IMG/VR virus record: IMGVR_UViG_3300032164_000004
Span: 1-64,000 of that record
DNA from: a virus
Strand: one strand, 5' to 3'
DNA: 64,000 nucleotides
Below are positions 34,211 to 42,814 of this stretch, piece after piece; position 1 is the first letter of the stretch; the number at the start of each line of letters is the position of its first letter. Made by a program: the position numbers and the translations under genes. Under the pieces are notes generated by a model. The model did not search any database. It was not told where the DNA came from and worked only from the letters and a program-made list of their open reading frames with translations.

Positions 34211-35817
34211 TGTTAAATTATTGGACTAAAAATAATTTTATTATCGATGATCCTAAAATTAATCCAACATTTTATGAAATCCTTTCTATGAATGGGGTTC
34301 AATTAACTGAGTGGATTGATTTTATGCGTTCGGAAGTTTTACGTATATGGGATGAAGTTGATATACCACCACTTTCAGGAGCTTCCGAAGAAGAAATGAT
34401 ACAGGATTTTAGAGAAATGCAAGGTTTTCCTGTTTCTAAATTTCAAAGAACGGATGAATTAGATGGGCTGGATAATGTTATTTTGAATACGACATTAGGG
34501 TTGGGTTCGTGTGTTAATCAATGGTTTCCAACCATGATGAAATCAAAAATAAATTATAATACATCTATTAAAAATGGTGATAAATTTAATGGATATTCTG
34601 TGTATGATCTTTTTAAAGATCCTAGATTTAGACGTAGAATGCAATTAGGATGCCGAAGGCATTTTAGACGTGATAGCTTTTATCGATATTCTATAAGCAT
34701 CGAAAAAGAAACCGCCATGGGAATAGTACCATGTAAAACCGGATTAGATTGGATGAAAATTTTTCATAGTAATCCTAATATTTTTGAAGGTTATGATTTT
34801 TGGTTAAGTGAGGTTGATGTTACTAATGTAAAAGGATCTGGTTATACCGAAGTAAATCTTAATAAGTTTTTGTGGTTATCTAAAGATGAGGTGATATCTT
34901 CTTGGAAAGAAGGTTATTTAAATGATGCTTGTAGGATAGCTAATTTACCAAAGAAGTTGGATAACAACAAACAATATCACATTAGGTTCTTTAAAAAAGT
35001 AGATCGTTTATTTCCATTGGGTTTTACGGCGTTTAAGATTGGATATATTCAAGTCGCGGTAAATTTCCCTCCATTAACAGCGAAATATCTTTATGAAAAA
35101 TATACAGACCATATTAAAAAACAGAATCATATTATTTTATATGACCCTTCTTCAGGTTGGGGCGGACGTATTATTGGGGCTATGTCTGTTAGGGATCGCA
35201 ATATTCATTATGTTGGCACAGATCCTAACACAGATAATGTTGTGGATAAATCGAGTAGCCGCTATGAATTGGTAGCCAATTTTTTTAATAATGCCGTACT
35301 TTCAAATAGTTTGAGGAGTTTTTGGGGCGAAACAGGACACACATTTGAAGTTTTTCAAGAATGTGCGGAAGATATTCATAATAATCGGGATTTTAAAAAG
35401 TATAAAGGTAAATTGGATTTAGTGTTTACTAGTCCGCCGTATTTTAATAGAGAAGGATATTCAGAAGATAAGTCCCAATCGTTGTCGAAATATCCACAAT
35501 ATGATTCTTGGAGAGATAATTTTTTATATCCAACATTAAAAACTTGTGTTGAATATTTAAAGAAGGATAGATATTTACTTTGGAATATTGCAGATATTAA
35601 AGTTGGTAGTTTATATTATCCTTTAGAAGAAGATTCTAAGAAAATTCTTTTAGATTTAGGTATGGAATTTATTGGTATTGAGAAGATGTGTTTGATGTCC
35701 ATGCCTGGTTCCAATCGTATTGGTGATGATGGTAAACCAACAGCAAAGAATTTTTGTAAAGTAGAAGGTAAGTGGAGAAAATATGAACCAATCTTTGTCT
35801 TTAGAAAACCAAAATGA
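34210..35817 (+). CDS. DNA methyltransferase-like protein
   Basis: 535 residues. The C-terminal half has SAM motif I (LYDPSSGWGGRIIGAMS), an acidic strand end (YVGTDPNTDN) and the catalytic TSPPYFNREGYSED typical of amino-methyltransferases of the N4/N6 class. The N-terminal half contains the conserved FPVSKFQRTDELDGLDNV, positions about 79-96, typical of a phage family carrying this methylase. It probably modifies phage DNA, which could protect against restriction. It overlaps the MazG-like gene by 35 bp. Confidence 0.75.
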   Translation: MLNYWTKNNFIIDDPKINPTFYEILSMNGVQLTEWIDFMRSEVLRIWDEVDIPPLSGASEEEMIQDFREMQGFPVSKFQRTDELDGLDNVILNTTLGLGSCVNQWFPTMMKSKINYNTSIKNGDKFNGYSVYDLFKDPRFRRRMQLGCRRHFRRDSFYRYSISIEKETAMGIVPCKTGLDWMKIFHSNPNIFEGYDFWLSEVDVTNVKGSGYTEVNLNKFLWLSKDEVISSWKEGYLNDACRIANLPKKLDNNKQYHIRFFKKVDRLFPLGFTAFKIGYIQVAVNFPPLTAKYLYEKYTDHIKKQNHIILYDPSSGWGGRIIGAMSVRDRNIHYVGTDPNTDNVVDKSSSRYELVANFFNNAVLSNSLRSFWGETGHTFEVFQECAEDIHNNRDFKKYKGKLDLVFTSPPYFNREGYSEDKSQSLSKYPQYDSWRDNFLYPTLKTCVEYLKKDRYLLWNIADIKVGSLYYPLEEDSKKILLDLGMEFIGIEKMCLMSMPGSNRIGDDGKPTAKNFCKVEGKWRKYEPIFVFRKPK

Positions 35818-36052
35818 TATTATAGATTCTATAGTAGATGAAGTTAAAATGGAAATGAAACGAGCCGTAGGTTTACACGGACCGATGCGCGGACCACACG
35901 AAGGATATGCTGTTCTTCTTGAAGAGGTAGACGAAGTGTGGGATTTAGTTAAGGGTTATCCTAAAAGAGCTACTAAGGCTAAAATGAGAAATGAAATGGT
36001 CCAAGTAGCTGCAATGGCTCTTAGATTCATTTATGATGTTTGTGATAATTAG
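35783..36052 (+). CDS. MazG-like nucleotide pyrophosphohydrolase
   Basis: 89 residues. The pattern HEGYAVLLEEVDEVWDLVKG followed by KMRNEMVQVAAMALRFIYD matches the metal-binding helices (E-E-x-x-E ... E-x-x-x) of MazG-type all-alpha NTP pyrophosphatases. It may hydrolyse abnormal or signalling nucleotides. It is translated from within the end of the methyltransferase gene. Confidence 0.65.
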   Translation: MNQSLSLENQNDIIDSIVDEVKMEMKRAVGLHGPMRGPHEGYAVLLEEVDEVWDLVKGYPKRATKAKMRNEMVQVAAMALRFIYDVCDN

Positions 36053-36055
36053 AAA

Positions 36056-36670
36056 ATGGCTAATATTGGTTATGAAGTGGAATTTTGTCATGATTTAGAT
36101 AGAAAAGCCATAATAAAAGAATTAAAGTCTTTATTTCCTAAAGAAAAATGGTGTTCGTATAAACAGAGATATCTTTCTAGGATGAAAGAGGACGCCAAGT
36201 ATATGTTCACATTAGATTATGATTGGAGTATAGATGTTGATTTTGATAATCAACATCCATATGAGATTATAACTCCAGTTTGGCCTAAAACTACAAGTGT
36301 TTTAAATTTAATGAAGATTTTGGAATGGATTGAAGATAGCGGCGGAACAACTAATAAAACAACCTCTTTACATGTTAATATTGATGTTCCTTTAATGAAT
36401 AAAATTGATCCTATATCGTTGGTTGAATTAGTAAAAGAATATAAGTGGCTTAGGAAATTTAAAAGAATTAATAATATATTTTGTCTTCCTAATTATAAGA
36501 ATTTACCGGATATTGATTTAGAGGAGAAATTTCTCGCTATTAGTTTTCGTAATTTTCCTAAGTACTTGGAATTTAGAATGATAGGAGGTAAAGATTATCA
36601 TTTAAGAAATTTGGATATAATCGACGCTATTAATGCGTTTGTCGAGGCTATATTAAAGTCTAGACGGTAG
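36056..36670 (+). CDS. Putative amidoligase-like protein
   Basis: 204 residues. Landmarks: an early acidic GYEVEF, TTNKTTSLHVNIDVPL, YKWLRKFKRINNIF and KYLEFRMIGGKDYHLRN. This series (E-x-E near the start, a Thr/Ser-Leu-His-Val strand, then E-x-R) resembles the putative amidoligase family, an ATP-grasp-like fold relative. Target unknown. The assignment is from pattern only. Confidence 0.5.
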   Translation: MANIGYEVEFCHDLDRKAIIKELKSLFPKEKWCSYKQRYLSRMKEDAKYMFTLDYDWSIDVDFDNQHPYEIITPVWPKTTSVLNLMKILEWIEDSGGTTNKTTSLHVNIDVPLMNKIDPISLVELVKEYKWLRKFKRINNIFCLPNYKNLPDIDLEEKFLAISFRNFPKYLEFRMIGGKDYHLRNLDIIDAINAFVEAILKSRR

Positions 36671-36699
36671 TTGCTATTAATGATAAATTGTGTTATAAT
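36671..36699 (+). promoter_or_regulatory. Sigma-70-like promoter before the clamp operon
   Basis: TTGCTA, 17-bp spacer ending TGT, TATAAT. The transcript has a leader with GAGGTGA before ATG 36717. Confidence 0.85.
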
Positions 36700-36716
36700 A
36701 GAATATGAGGTGAATT

Positions 36717-37073
36717 ATGAGTAAAAAGGTTGAAATGGAAAAGCGGTCCTACCTAACGAGAGTGGCAGAAGATACGTTTTCTTCATGTCTTAAGATTCTG
36801 GAAGCTAAAAATCACGATTATTCTAAGGGTGATGATGAATTTAGGAATTTTAAAATGATTGGGGTTTTGACGGACCGTATTAGTGTGGAAGATGGTATCT
36901 TAGTCCGTATAAGTGATAAGATTGCTAGAATAGCCAATCTTATGGATGGTACACAAGGACGAGTATTAGATGAAAAATTGGAAGATACTATTAGGGATGC
37001 TATAAATTATTTGGTTATTTTATTAGCATATTTATCATCAGTAAGATTATTTGAAAGAGGAGAGAAAATATGA
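36717..37073 (+). CDS. DUF1599-like (nucleotide-modification-associated) protein
   Basis: 118 residues. EAKNHDYSKGDDEFRNFKMIG, positions about 29-49, RISDKIARIANLMDG and DTIRDAINYLVILLAYL fit a family often found with nucleotide-modifying genes in phages (Nmad1/DUF1599-type helical bundle). It overlaps the clamp start by 4 bp. Confidence 0.6.
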   Translation: MSKKVEMEKRSYLTRVAEDTFSSCLKILEAKNHDYSKGDDEFRNFKMIGVLTDRISVEDGILVRISDKIARIANLMDGTQGRVLDEKLEDTIRDAINYLVILLAYLSSVRLFERGEKI

Positions 37074-37756
37074 AGTTGACACCCGATGCTGTTGTTATTT
37101 TAAAGAATTTTGCAGTTATTAACCAGAGTATGTTGTTTAAGAAAGGTAGTACGTTGAGTACTATTTCAGGACAAAAAAATACTTTGGCATTTGCAAAAGT
37201 GAAAGATAAGTTTCCCAAGGAATTTGCCATATATGATTTAAATACATTATTGAGCATATTAAGTTTGTATTCTGATCCTAATATCGAAATCAAAGACAAC
37301 CATCTTGAGATTTCTGGTGGGGAAACAAAATCATCCGTTAAGTTTTATTTTTCGGATCCATCTATGATTGTTCTTCCACCGGAAGATATTTCTAAGATGG
37401 AAAAGGTTATTAAATCTGCTGAAATTAATTTTAAATTTACCGAAGATGTTTTTCAAGCTATTCTAAAGGCTTCTGCTGTTTTAGGATCTCCTGAAATTGC
37501 CATAGAAAGTGATGGAAAAACTATTGATTTAGTTGCTCAGGATGTAAAGAATAGTACTTCGAATAGTTATTCGGTTAATGTTGGTGAAGGTAATGGTACC
37601 ACATTTAAGATGATATTTAAGACCGATGCTTTAAAAATGCTTAAAGGATCTTATGATGTTAGTGTATCATCTGCTGGTATTTCTCATTTTAAGAATACTG
37701 AAATAGATTTGCAGTATTATATTTCGTTGGAAGCAACTTCGGTTTATATTACTTAG
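37070..37756 (+). CDS. 45: Sliding clamp (gp45-like)
   Basis: 228 residues, the same length as T4 gp45. The match is spread over the protein: LTPDAVVILKNFAVINQSMLF, the FAIYDLNTLLSILSL strand, KFYFSDPSMIVLPP, FKFTEDVFQAILKASAVL and LQYYISLEATSVYI. The trimeric ring tethers the polymerase and, with gp55, activates late transcription. The order clamp, loader large, loader small, RegA follows, with an inserted tRNA and small genes. Confidence 0.93.
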   Translation: MKLTPDAVVILKNFAVINQSMLFKKGSTLSTISGQKNTLAFAKVKDKFPKEFAIYDLNTLLSILSLYSDPNIEIKDNHLEISGGETKSSVKFYFSDPSMIVLPPEDISKMEKVIKSAEINFKFTEDVFQAILKASAVLGSPEIAIESDGKTIDLVAQDVKNSTSNSYSVNVGEGNGTTFKMIFKTDALKMLKGSYDVSVSSAGISHFKNTEIDLQYYISLEATSVYIT

Positions 37757-37767
37757 TTAATCCAAAT

Positions 37768-37844
37768 GGGGATGTTGACAAGTGGTTTAAGTCGCCGGCC
37801 CTTCAAGCCGGTTATCGTGGGTTCGAATCCCATCATCCCTACCA
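37768..37844 (+). tRNA. tRNA-Glu(TTC), with C at position 33
   Basis: Acceptor GGGGATG/CATCCCT, D stem GAC/GTC, anticodon stem CCGGC/GCCGG, T arm GTGGG-TTCGAAT-CCCAT, encoded CCA. The anticodon loop reads CCTTCAA, so the base before the anticodon TTC is C rather than the near-universal U. Located between clamp and loader genes, away from the main tRNA cluster. Confidence 0.75.
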
Positions 37845-37863
37845 TTTAAATCAAAAGGATATT

Positions 37864-38319
37864 ATGAGTTTAATTATTGATCCGGGTACGTTATCCGAAA
37901 ATAAAATTACTTCAAAGATGTTAAGGGGATTACCAATTCCTCCGCCATCTGTTGTTGTTGTTAAGTCCTTGAATAAAAAGCAAACAGATCCAGGATCACC
38001 GAAAAAAATCAGTAAGAAACTACACTGTATACATTGTGGAAGATTACGTGATGTTAAATTATCGACGGTAGCATTAAATTTGGATGGTAAAGTTTCGATG
38101 ATTTATCTTAGGGTGAAGAAGTTAAAGCGGTCTTTGAGAGAACGAAAAAAGATGAATATTCCGCCTTATTTCGTGGGTACGTGCGGAATATGTTTGGCAA
38201 ATACTTATTATAAACTTAATCGAAATAATAAGTTTGAAGTGGAACAAAATTATAATGAAGAGGTGACAAATGCGTCCTCAGGTTTTATGGGTGGAGAAGT
38301 ACCGGCCAACCAAGATTGA
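37864..38319 (+). CDS. Hypothetical Cys-rich protein
   Basis: 151 residues with two CxxC pairs (HCIHCG and GTCGICLA) about 55 residues apart, probably a zinc-binding domain. Between them is a basic helix (KKLKRSLRERKK). The end overlaps the clamp loader start by 50 bp. Family unknown. A DNA- or transcription-related role would fit the operon. Confidence 0.55.
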   Translation: MSLIIDPGTLSENKITSKMLRGLPIPPPSVVVVKSLNKKQTDPGSPKKISKKLHCIHCGRLRDVKLSTVALNLDGKVSMIYLRVKKLKRSLRERKKMNIPPYFVGTCGICLANTYYKLNRNNKFEVEQNYNEEVTNASSGFMGGEVPANQD

Positions 38320-39214
38320 AGATTGTATTCTTCCTGAATCAATCAAAAAAACTTTCAGAGACATTGTAGCCAGTGGCGATCTCCCGACAAATTTTTTATT
38401 TAGTGGAGGTGCCGGCGTAGGTAAAACTACCGTTGCTCGCGCCTTAGCTAATGAATTGGGATTAGATTGTATGGTAGTTAATGCTAGTCAAGATGGTAAT
38501 ATCGACACTTTGAGAACTAAAATCCAACAGTTTGCTAGTACGGTTTCTCTTGTTGGCGGTAGGAAGATTCTTATTTTAGATGAAGCGGATTATTTAAATC
38601 CTAATTCTACACAACCCGCTTTACGTGGGTTTATGGAAGAATTTGCTCGCAATACGAGTTTTATTTTGACTTGTAATTTTAAGAATCGAATCATTACTCC
38701 AATTTCTGGTTCTAGATGTTCGGTTATTGAGTTTCGTATACCTTTTGCGGATCGCCCGAAGTTGGCTGGTCAGTTTATGAAACGGGTAAAGTATATTTTA
38801 GCTCAAGAGAAGGTTGAATATACTGAAGCTGTTGTGGTCGAATTGATTAAGAAATTCTTTCCTGATTTTAGGCGAGTATTAAATGAGTTACAGAGATATT
38901 CTGTTGGTGGTAAAATTGATGAGGGTTTGTTATCACAAATAAGTGATATAGCTCTTAGTGAATTGATTAAATCCTTAAGGGAAAAGAATTTTGATAAGGT
39001 AAGAAAGTGGGTTGCTCAAAACGTAGATAATGATCCTACTAGAATATTTAGGTCTTTGTATGATTCTTTGTATAGTGAGCTTATTGAAGCATCTATACCA
39101 CCGGCCATATTAATTTTAGCGGATTATCAATATAAAGCCGCGTTCGTGGCCGATATTGAGATAAATCTAGTGGCAGCATTGATTCAAATAATGGTGGAAT
39201 GTGAATTTAAATGA
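38270..39214 (+). CDS. 44: Clamp loader large subunit (gp44-like)
   Basis: 314 residues (T4 319). WVEKYRPTKIEDCILPE, Walker A GGAGVGKTT, Walker B LILDEADYL, sensor-like TCNFKNRIITPISGSRC with the Ser-Arg-Cys finger, and FPDFRRVLNELQRYS. It is the AAA+ ATPase that opens the gp45 ring together with gp62. Start ATG 38270 gives the family N-terminus. Confidence 0.93.
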   Translation: MRPQVLWVEKYRPTKIEDCILPESIKKTFRDIVASGDLPTNFLFSGGAGVGKTTVARALANELGLDCMVVNASQDGNIDTLRTKIQQFASTVSLVGGRKILILDEADYLNPNSTQPALRGFMEEFARNTSFILTCNFKNRIITPISGSRCSVIEFRIPFADRPKLAGQFMKRVKYILAQEKVEYTEAVVVELIKKFFPDFRRVLNELQRYSVGGKIDEGLLSQISDIALSELIKSLREKNFDKVRKWVAQNVDNDPTRIFRSLYDSLYSELIEASIPPAILILADYQYKAAFVADIEINLVAALIQIMVECEFK

Positions 39215-39405
39215 TAAATGATAAATGTTCTCGTTGCGGTAGACGAACTAATTATTTAATGGGATTAAATGAGTGTATGCGTTGTTACCAAGCATATTCT
39301 CATTTAACTCCACCGGAGGGATTAAAGATATATAAATATTTTATAGATACTATAGCAGAAAGTAATCCTATGGTTCAAAGTGTTGAATGGGTGGAAAAAT
39401 TATAA
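39211..39405 (+). CDS. Small zinc-finger protein
   Basis: 64 residues with CSRCGRR and CMRCYQAY pairs forming one zinc site. Starts by an ATGA overlap with gp44. Function unknown. Confidence 0.6.
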   Translation: MINDKCSRCGRRTNYLMGLNECMRCYQAYSHLTPPEGLKIYKYFIDTIAESNPMVQSVEWVEKL

Positions 39406-39459
39406 TTAATTGAAAGTGGGAGGTAAATTGAGAGTTACCTATATTATGAAAAATTATGA

Positions 39460-40041
39460 ATGTTTGATAACGAACTTGAAAACATATTTTATTCGTATGC
39501 GTTAGATGATAACAAGGTATTTGAACGGTTAACCTCAGGAAGTTTTTCCTTCAGAATATTAATTGCCCAACTAATGTCGGACCTAGTTGCGTCTGACAAG
39601 ATCCGTGAAATGATAGTCGCAAAATACATGGGTCTAAAACATAATTCTACTAATAAAGGACATGATGCGATTGATCGGTTTGGTCGGTCTTGGGAAATAA
39701 AAACCGAACAGCGGAATGTTCTAAAATATAAGTTAGATGGAAAGAGTAAATGGCATAAAACTACCGATAAAAATTTGGATACTTATAGAGATCAAAATAT
39801 TTTACAGGCCGGTTTTATTGGGGGTAAGTTAGTTTATATAGTTTCGTTTTCTATCGATGAATCTGGAGTTTTAGATAGAATGAAACGCGGAGCGAAGTCG
39901 GTAAATTATAGTTATATTAGTTGGGAGAAATTAACATCGTTGCAATTATTTTATTTAAATGATAAATATTTAAATGAGGATATCATTATTCCTGGTCTAA
40001 TTTATTTATTAGAGGATTTAGGTGAAGGTAAATGGATCTAA
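39460..40041 (+). CDS. Possible PD-(D/E)xK nuclease-like protein
   Basis: 193 residues. AKYMGLKHNSTNKGHDAIDRFGRSWEIKTEQRN, positions about 50-82, contains D-x(n)-E-x-K (GHDAID ... WEIKTE), the active-site layout of many restriction-like nucleases. The C-terminal half is strand-rich (GGKLVYIVSFSI). It sits between the two clamp loader genes and overlaps gp62 by 10 bp. A nuclease function is inference from the motif. Confidence 0.5.
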   Translation: MFDNELENIFYSYALDDNKVFERLTSGSFSFRILIAQLMSDLVASDKIREMIVAKYMGLKHNSTNKGHDAIDRFGRSWEIKTEQRNVLKYKLDGKSKWHKTTDKNLDTYRDQNILQAGFIGGKLVYIVSFSIDESGVLDRMKRGAKSVNYSYISWEKLTSLQLFYLNDKYLNEDIIIPGLIYLLEDLGEGKWI

Positions 40042-40442
40042 CAGCATATTTAAAGTCGTTGAATTCCCAAAAATTACATCTAATGGATGATCCTGATACA
40101 GAAATTGAAGCTGAAAAGGATTATAGACCATACATAGTTAATAGATGTTTTAGTAATTTTCCTGATACTTTGTTACATGCTCAGGAGATGAATTTACATC
40201 CATTTTTAGATAATAGGATGCAATATGATTATCTGTTTTATGCGGTAAGAAAGCGATCTAGATTTAGTCCGTGGCATAAAGCTATTAAACCAGAAGATTT
40301 GGATTTAGTTAAAGAATATTATGGTTTTAATAATACTAAAGCTAAAGAAGCTTTAAAGATATTGACCGATGATGAATTAGATGCAATAAGACTGGTTATG
40401 AATAAAGGTGGTTTAAAAAGAAAAATTAAGGAGGATGTATGA
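40032..40442 (+). CDS. 62: Clamp loader small subunit (gp62-like)
   Basis: 136 residues (T4 187, so shorter). DYRPYIVNRCFSNFPDTLLHAQEMN, LDNRMQYDYLFYAVRKRSRFSPWHKAI, positions about 30-54 and 60-86, are the characteristic gp62 segments, here followed by a helical tail. It assembles with four gp44 subunits. Position between gp44 and RegA confirms. It overlaps RegA by 4 bp. Confidence 0.88.
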   Translation: MDLTAYLKSLNSQKLHLMDDPDTEIEAEKDYRPYIVNRCFSNFPDTLLHAQEMNLHPFLDNRMQYDYLFYAVRKRSRFSPWHKAIKPEDLDLVKEYYGFNNTKAKEALKILTDDELDAIRLVMNKGGLKRKIKEDV

Positions 40443-40840
40443 GTGGTACTGAAAATATGATTGAGGTTTTACTAGAACATCCGGATGATTTTTTAAAGGT
40501 ACGGGAAACTTTGACGCGAATTGGAATTGCAAGTCGTAAAGAAAAAAAATTATTCCAAAGTTGTCATATTTTACATAAACAGGGACATTATTATATTGTC
40601 CATTTTAAAGAATTATTCGTTTTGGATGGAAAAACGGCCGATTTTTCTGAAGATGATCGGGGGCGAAGAAACGCTATAATTAAATTATTAATGGAATGGG
40701 GATTAATTATTTTGAAGAATCCTATTGAAGGACCATTTACTTCTTTGTCGCAAGTGAAGGTTATTTCATTTAAAGAAAAGAATGAATGGATGTTGATACA
40801 AAAGTATAATATTGGAAAAACTAAAAGAGTTGTGTCCTAG
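40439..40840 (+). CDS. regA: RegA translational repressor
   Basis: 133 residues (T4 122). DDFLKVRETLTRIGIASRKEKKLFQSCHILHKQGHYYIVHFKELF, positions about 16-60, and VKVISFKEKNEWMLIQKYNIG match T4 RegA closely. It binds early mRNAs near start codons and represses their translation, including its own cluster in T4. Starts by ATGA overlap with gp62. Confidence 0.94.
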   Translation: MSGTENMIEVLLEHPDDFLKVRETLTRIGIASRKEKKLFQSCHILHKQGHYYIVHFKELFVLDGKTADFSEDDRGRRNAIIKLLMEWGLIILKNPIEGPFTSLSQVKVISFKEKNEWMLIQKYNIGKTKRVVS

Positions 40841-40858
40841 ATATGATTGTGCTATAAT
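40830..40858 (+). promoter_or_regulatory. Sigma-70-like promoter, leaderless type
   Basis: TTGTGT, 17-bp spacer ending TGC, TATAAT. ATG 40864 starts 5 bp after the -10 box. Confidence 0.75.
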
Positions 40859-40863
40859 TAACT

Positions 40864-41631
40864 ATGCGCGATAAACGCAAAGAATATAATAAACGGAAAC
40901 GATCTGGTTATAATCGATGGTTTACCAGAACCGCATTACATGTTAACCCAGATCAAGATTTAGATTATTATGAGGATTATGATAATGTTTATAATCCTCA
41001 TAATTCTCACGGTGGTACTTCATGGTTTCAGATTAGATTTAAAAGATGGTTAAACGCTCAAATTGGCCGTCATTGGGATGACGTATATTCTGATATTTCC
41101 AAAATTTTTGAACACAGAACACGTAATTGGGTCGATTTCAAAAAATCTATACGTTGGTTGGTAAGAACCGATACTCATGTTAATGATGATGGTTCGATAT
41201 CAATTAACAAGCATCGTTGGTATGATAATCTATGTAACCAACTTTATGTTCATCCTATAACGGGTATTTTATGTTATAATGGTGGATATAATAGACACCA
41301 TTGGTTGGAAATTTACGATGATGAGAAGGAGATTAATTTGATAAAGATTTCTCCTTCATTTGAATATGAAAAAATTGATGGTCAATGGTATTCTATGGAA
41401 TATAGGATTAATGACCCGAATGAAATTATCGGAGAGGTTATTATAAATGATAGGGTTGTTAATGTTATGGCCGGATCTAGACCGTTTTTTAGATCAAGAC
41501 CATTAATTAAAAAGTATCAATTAGGACATGATGCGATTAAATGTTTACGTAAAGAACATTTTGTAAAAGGATTAAATAAGAAATATATCGAAAGGACTAG
41601 AAGAGAAACTCCTGTGGTGGATTTATTATGA
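40864..41631 (+). CDS. Hypothetical basic protein
   Basis: 255 residues, rich in Arg, Trp, His and Tyr (GRHWDDVYSDISKIFEHRTRNW, positions about 70-91; HRWYDNLCNQLYVHPITGILCYNGGYNRHHW, positions about 118-149). A strongly basic N-terminus (KRKEYNKRKRSGYNRW) suggests nucleic acid binding. It is made from its own early promoter with ATG at the expected transcription start. No family recognised. Confidence 0.6.
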   Translation: MRDKRKEYNKRKRSGYNRWFTRTALHVNPDQDLDYYEDYDNVYNPHNSHGGTSWFQIRFKRWLNAQIGRHWDDVYSDISKIFEHRTRNWVDFKKSIRWLVRTDTHVNDDGSISINKHRWYDNLCNQLYVHPITGILCYNGGYNRHHWLEIYDDEKEINLIKISPSFEYEKIDGQWYSMEYRINDPNEIIGEVIINDRVVNVMAGSRPFFRSRPLIKKYQLGHDAIKCLRKEHFVKGLNKKYIERTRRETPVVDLL

Positions 41632-41843
41632 TGTATAAAGAAGATGCTAAGGATATATTTGATTCGTTTGTTCGCTTAGGTAAGACGGATGAAGAAATAT
41701 TGGACTTTTTTAAAGTTAATTATGGTTTGATACCGAGAGAAACATTTAGGTATGTTTTAGAAAGATTGGAACAAAAGAAACAAACGCAAACCCAGTTTTT
41801 AGCTGAAGAACCCTTTGATAGATTTATTCCGAGGGAGCTTTAA
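41628..41843 (+). CDS. Small hypothetical helical protein
   Basis: 71 residues, predicted helical and acidic (DAKDIFDSFVRLGKTDEEIL, FRYVLERLEQKK). Start overlaps the preceding stop (ATGATG). Unknown role. Confidence 0.5.
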   Translation: MMYKEDAKDIFDSFVRLGKTDEEILDFFKVNYGLIPRETFRYVLERLEQKKQTQTQFLAEEPFDRFIPREL

Positions 41844-41899
41844 TCCCCCAAGGACAAGAATACGATTCTAACTTACAATCTCTAAAAAAATGAGGATAT

Positions 41900-42814
41900 A
41901 TGATTGAACCTGTGATAGTACGTGGGCATATTGGTATTATTGTTGCCAGATTTCAAACTCCGGAATTAACTGAAGGTCATAAAGCACTTATAGAATTTGT
42001 TGAATCGAGACACGATAAAGTGGTTATCATTTTAGGATTAACAACTGGAAATCCTACAATGAAAAATCCTCTAGATTTTGCAATTAGATCTAATATGATC
42101 CAAAAATCATATCCACTTATAATGGTTTTACCTATTAGAGATTGTAGATTGGATGTGGAGTGGTCTAAAAATTTAGATTTACTTTTAGATAGTGTATTTC
42201 CTACTGAAACTAAAGTTTTATATGGTAGTCGGGATAGTTTCATCGAAAATTATTATGGTAAGATTCCAACTGTTTCCTTAAATGAATATGGTTATAATAT
42301 TTCAGCTTCCGCTTTACGAGAAGCTTCTTCACATAAGGTAGAAAATACCCCAGACTTTAGAAAAGGTATGTGTTATTCTATAGCTAATAGATTTAAAAAT
42401 CCGTATCTTTGTGTTGATGTTGCCATAACACACCCCACAGATCATAGTGTGTTGTTATGTCAAAAACCAGGAGAAGAAATTTGTGGGCGGAGATTTGTTG
42501 GTGGATTTGTTGATGTTAATGATGATACATTAGAAGATGCGGTTATCAGGGAATGTAAGGAAGAAGTTGGATTAGATGTACGTGATGTTGAATATATAAG
42601 TAATTTTACTGTTAGAGATTGGAGATATGTAGAGACTGAGGTTGGTATTAAAACTGTGTTATTTGAGGCGGAAGCTGTAAATGCATATAATTTGGCTATG
42701 GATGATATATCTAACGCAAAATGGTTTGAAATTAATCCAATGTTATATAGTCTGATGGTACCAGAACACGAATCATTAATGAGAGCTTTTTTAGAGAGAG
42801 AATATTATGGATGA
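41900..42814 (+). CDS. nadM: Bifunctional NMN adenylyltransferase / Nudix hydrolase (NadM-Nudix)
   Basis: 304 residues. N-terminal nucleotidyltransferase: GIIVARFQTPELTEGHKALI (the substrate loop) and NISASALRE (the ISxxxxR motif). C-terminal Nudix domain from about residue 175 with GRRFVGGFVD and AVIRECKEEVGLD. It makes NAD from NMN and probably hydrolyses ADP-ribose or a related nucleotide. It overlaps the NAMPT gene by 8 bp, so the pair forms a nicotinamide-to-NAD salvage pathway. That NAMPT plus NMNAT pairing is known in phages as a way to rebuild NAD after host NAD-depleting defence. Confidence 0.9.
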   Translation: MIEPVIVRGHIGIIVARFQTPELTEGHKALIEFVESRHDKVVIILGLTTGNPTMKNPLDFAIRSNMIQKSYPLIMVLPIRDCRLDVEWSKNLDLLLDSVFPTETKVLYGSRDSFIENYYGKIPTVSLNEYGYNISASALREASSHKVENTPDFRKGMCYSIANRFKNPYLCVDVAITHPTDHSVLLCQKPGEEICGRRFVGGFVDVNDDTLEDAVIRECKEEVGLDVRDVEYISNFTVRDWRYVETEVGIKTVLFEAEAVNAYNLAMDDISNAKWFEINPMLYSLMVPEHESLMRAFLEREYYG

